From positions 98,390-162,389 of the forward strand of contig DATMXP010000014.1 in NCBI GenBank assembly GCA_035561515.1: a stretch of DNA of 64,000 nt. The letters run 5' to 3'. The position numbers and the translations under genes are program-made. Positions within the stretch are counted from its first letter, which is position 1. The number at the start of each line of letters is the position of its first letter. Source of the stretch: Terriglobales bacterium. Lineage in GTDB: Bacteria; Acidobacteriota; Terriglobia; Terriglobales; Acidobacteriaceae. Shown in pieces: positions 62,228 to 64,000 of the stretch. The notes below the pieces were generated by a model. The model searched no databases. It was not told the origin of the DNA and was given only the letters and a program-made list of their open reading frames with translations.

Positions 62228-63831
62228 AGCCTAAGACAGCCATCATTATCGGGGCGGGTCCTGCGGGGCTCACTGCCGCCTACGAACTGCTCAAGCGGAC
62301 GGACATACATCCGATCGTGCTCGAGATGAGCACGTACATGGGCGGCATCTCGCGGACGGTCGATTACAAGGGCAATCGCATGGACATCGGCGGTCATCGC
62401 TTCTTCTCCAAGAGCGACCGCGTGATGAACTGGTGGCTGCAGCACATTCCGGTCGGAACCGAAGCACAGGGAAACGTTCGACTTACTTACCAGCAGCAGA
62501 CGCGCGAACTCGCGGTGCCGAAGACCAATGGCAATATACTCTCGGAACAGCATCGGGTGATGCTGGTTCGTCCGCGCAAGTCGCGCATCTATTTCCTGCG
62601 GCAGTTCTTCGACTACCCAATCAAGCTCTCGGCTGACACGCTCGGCAAGCTGGGCATCACGCGTACGGTAAAGATCGGTTTCAGCTACATGCGAAGCGTC
62701 CTGTTCCCGATCAAGAAGGTCGAGAACCTGGAGCAGTTCTTCATCAACCGTTTCGGACGCCAGTTGTACAAGACGTTCTTCCAGTCGTACACGGAGAAGG
62801 TCTGGGGTGTTCCGTGCGACAAGATCAGCGCCGCTTGGGGCGAGCAGCGGATTAAGGGCCTGTCGATCCGCAAGACGATCAGCCATTTCCTCGCGCAGAG
62901 GGTCAAGTCGAAGAACGGCCACTTCTCGCAGAAAGGAACCGAGACGTCGTTGATCGAGCAGTTTCTGTATCCGAAGTTCGGTCCGGGACAGATGTGGGAG
63001 GAAGTCGCGCGCAAGGTCCGCGCGATGGGCGGCGAAATCATCACGGAATTCCAGGTGAAGGAACTCGGCGTCGAGGACGGCAAGATCACGAGCGCAAGCG
63101 GAATCGCTGCGGACGGAAGCTCGCGTACGTTCGAAGGCGATTACTTCTTCTCGACAATGCCGATCCAGGAACTGGTTTCGGCGCTGAAGACCGAAGTTCC
63201 AAAGGACGCGCGCTACATCAGCGACAATCTGCAATATCGCGATTTCATCACGGTCGGTTTGCTGCTCGACGAACTGAAGGTCCGCGAAGACAACGAGCGC
63301 ACGAAAAAATTGATCAGCGACAACTGGATTTACATCCAGGAGCCGGATGTACTGGCCGGGCGGTTGCAGATTTTCAACAACTGGAGTCCCCACATGGTGG
63401 CCGACCTGAACAAGGTCTGGCTTGGCGTGGAGTACTTCTGCTACGAGAACGACGACTTGTGGCGGAAGCCGGACGAGGAGATGACGCGCTTCGCCGTCGA
63501 GGAACTGGCGAAAATCGACATCCTGGAGCCACAATATGTGCGCGACGCTACGGTGGTCCGTATGCCGAAAACCTATCCGGCGTACTTTGGAGTGTACGAG
63601 CGCTTCGAAGAACTGCGCCGGTACCTGGATACGTTCGAGAACCTTTTCCTGGTGGGCCGCAACGGCATGCACAAGTACAACAACCAGGACCACTCGATGC
63701 TGACGGCGATGACGGCCGTGGACAACATCCTCGCGGGCCAAATCGACAAGACCAACATCTGGGCCGTCAACACCGAAGAGGAGTACCACGAACAGAAGGG
63801 TACGGCGGCAGCTACGACAGCCGGCAAGTGA
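62224..63831 (+). CDS. FAD-dependent oxidoreductase (amine oxidase/UDP-galactopyranose mutase-like)
   Basis: A 535-residue protein from TTG 62224 (GTG 62185 would add 13 residues). N-terminal FAD motif [20 protein letters not shown], then [20 protein letters not shown] and [18 protein letters not shown], typical of NAD(P)-binding-like flavoproteins related to protoporphyrinogen oxidase and UDP-galactopyranose mutase. C-terminal [22 protein letters not shown] closes the FAD site. Such proteins often lie in cell-surface polysaccharide loci. Exact substrate unclear. Confidence 0.85.
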   Translation: MKPKTAIIIGAGPAGLTAAYELLKRTDIHPIVLEMSTYMGGISRTVDYKGNRMDIGGHRFFSKSDRVMNWWLQHIPVGTEAQGNVRLTYQQQTRELAVPKTNGNILSEQHRVMLVRPRKSRIYFLRQFFDYPIKLSADTLGKLGITRTVKIGFSYMRSVLFPIKKVENLEQFFINRFGRQLYKTFFQSYTEKVWGVPCDKISAAWGEQRIKGLSIRKTISHFLAQRVKSKNGHFSQKGTETSLIEQFLYPKFGPGQMWEEVARKVRAMGGEIITEFQVKELGVEDGKITSASGIAADGSSRTFEGDYFFSTMPIQELVSALKTEVPKDARYISDNLQYRDFITVGLLLDELKVREDNERTKKLISDNWIYIQEPDVLAGRLQIFNNWSPHMVADLNKVWLGVEYFCYENDDLWRKPDEEMTRFAVEELAKIDILEPQYVRDATVVRMPKTYPAYFGVYERFEELRRYLDTFENLFLVGRNGMHKYNNQDHSMLTAMTAVDNILAGQIDKTNIWAVNTEEEYHEQKGTAAATTAGK

Positions 63832-63860
63832 GCGGGCGATCCAAAACGGCCAAAAATCGG

Positions 63861-64000
63861 GGTCCCCCCACCCCCCTCCCGGATTTGAAAACAAACCACT
63901 TACACGACAGACTATGAAAACAAAGGACTTATAAGTTGCTGATTCTACAGCTACTTACAACATCAATTTGATAACAAAGGACTTAGCTGCGAGGCACAAG
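63861..64000 (-). repeat. Dispersed intergenic repeat, copy 2 (inverted, may continue beyond window)
   Basis: Reverse complement of this stretch aligns along its length with 7525-7663: shared CAGCTAAGT, CTTTGTTATCAAATTGAT, ACTTATAAGT and CTTTGTTTTCATAGT blocks in the same order. It carries the same AAGTnCTTTGTT iterations. The element probably continues past 64000. Confidence 0.75.

Noticed and set aside
62137..63894. 585-codon minus-strand frame opposite the flavoprotein gene
   Set aside because: Long only because of codon bias on the opposite strand; the plus frame has clear FAD motifs.
1..64000. tRNA, rRNA and transposase genes
   Set aside because: I looked for T-loop GGTTCGAATC-type sequences, conserved rRNA stretches and transposase motifs and saw none convincing.

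Overview
The window looks like a chromosome segment of an Acidobacteriota bacterium, most likely class Terriglobia and similar to Koribacter. This is inferred from gene content and style: moderately high GC, an alternative complex III (ACIII) plus caa3-oxidase operon, orphan Rhs ends carrying the GKERDxETGLDY motif, DUF4097/PDZ envelope genes behind an ECF sigma factor, and dispersed intergenic repeats. No rRNA, tRNA, CRISPR array or insertion-sequence transposase was seen.

Layout. 1-2.75 kb: an edge-truncated GH115 glucuronidase on the minus strand, divergent from a DUF4349 membrane protein. 3.0-7.06 kb: a compact, AT-richer accessory island of three orphan Rhs C-terminal modules, each followed by a small exported or membrane protein, with genes overlapping by 1-11 nt. 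7.06-7.74 kb: repeat-rich intergenic DNA with a dispersed element whose inverted copy lies at the right end of the window. 7.7-15.8 kb: TetR regulator, Kef-type antiporter, a catalytically degenerate S41 protease homologue, PBP1A, aldo/keto reductase and small proteins. 16.0-20.2 kb: ECF sigma factor, zinc-finger/HEAT anti-sigma, DUF4097 protein and PDZ protein. 20.2-33.9 kb: xseA, a VOC/oxidoreductase pair, polA, an M48-propeller protein, purM, an alcohol dehydrogenase/SRPBCC pair, a TPR protein and a Lys/Glu-rich exported peptide. 34-40.2 kb: ADP-forming acyl-CoA synthetase fused to GNAT, aldehyde dehydrogenase, and a PoxB-like thiamine diphosphate enzyme.

40.4-53.1 kb is one long respiratory operon: actABCDEF, a small membrane protein, a SCO copper chaperone, and cytochrome c oxidase subunits II (with fused cytochrome c), I (A2-type YSHPAVY motif), III and IV. 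It encodes quinol oxidation by ACIII feeding a caa3 oxidase. 53.2-57.4 kb holds an enolase-superfamily enzyme and a GlcD/GlcF-type FAD/Fe-S oxidoreductase. 57.5-60.1 kb encodes NrfHA (nitrite to ammonium) and a small cytochrome c, so the organism probably uses both oxygen and nitrite. 60.1-63.8 kb: a GNAT enzyme, a polytopic membrane protein and an FAD-dependent oxidoreductase.

The most unusual parts are the Rhs tip/immunity chain, including an L,D-transpeptidase-like tip with an exported partner protein; an apparent AUU start codon for the ActE lipoprotein; and two protease homologues with altered catalytic or metal-binding residues.
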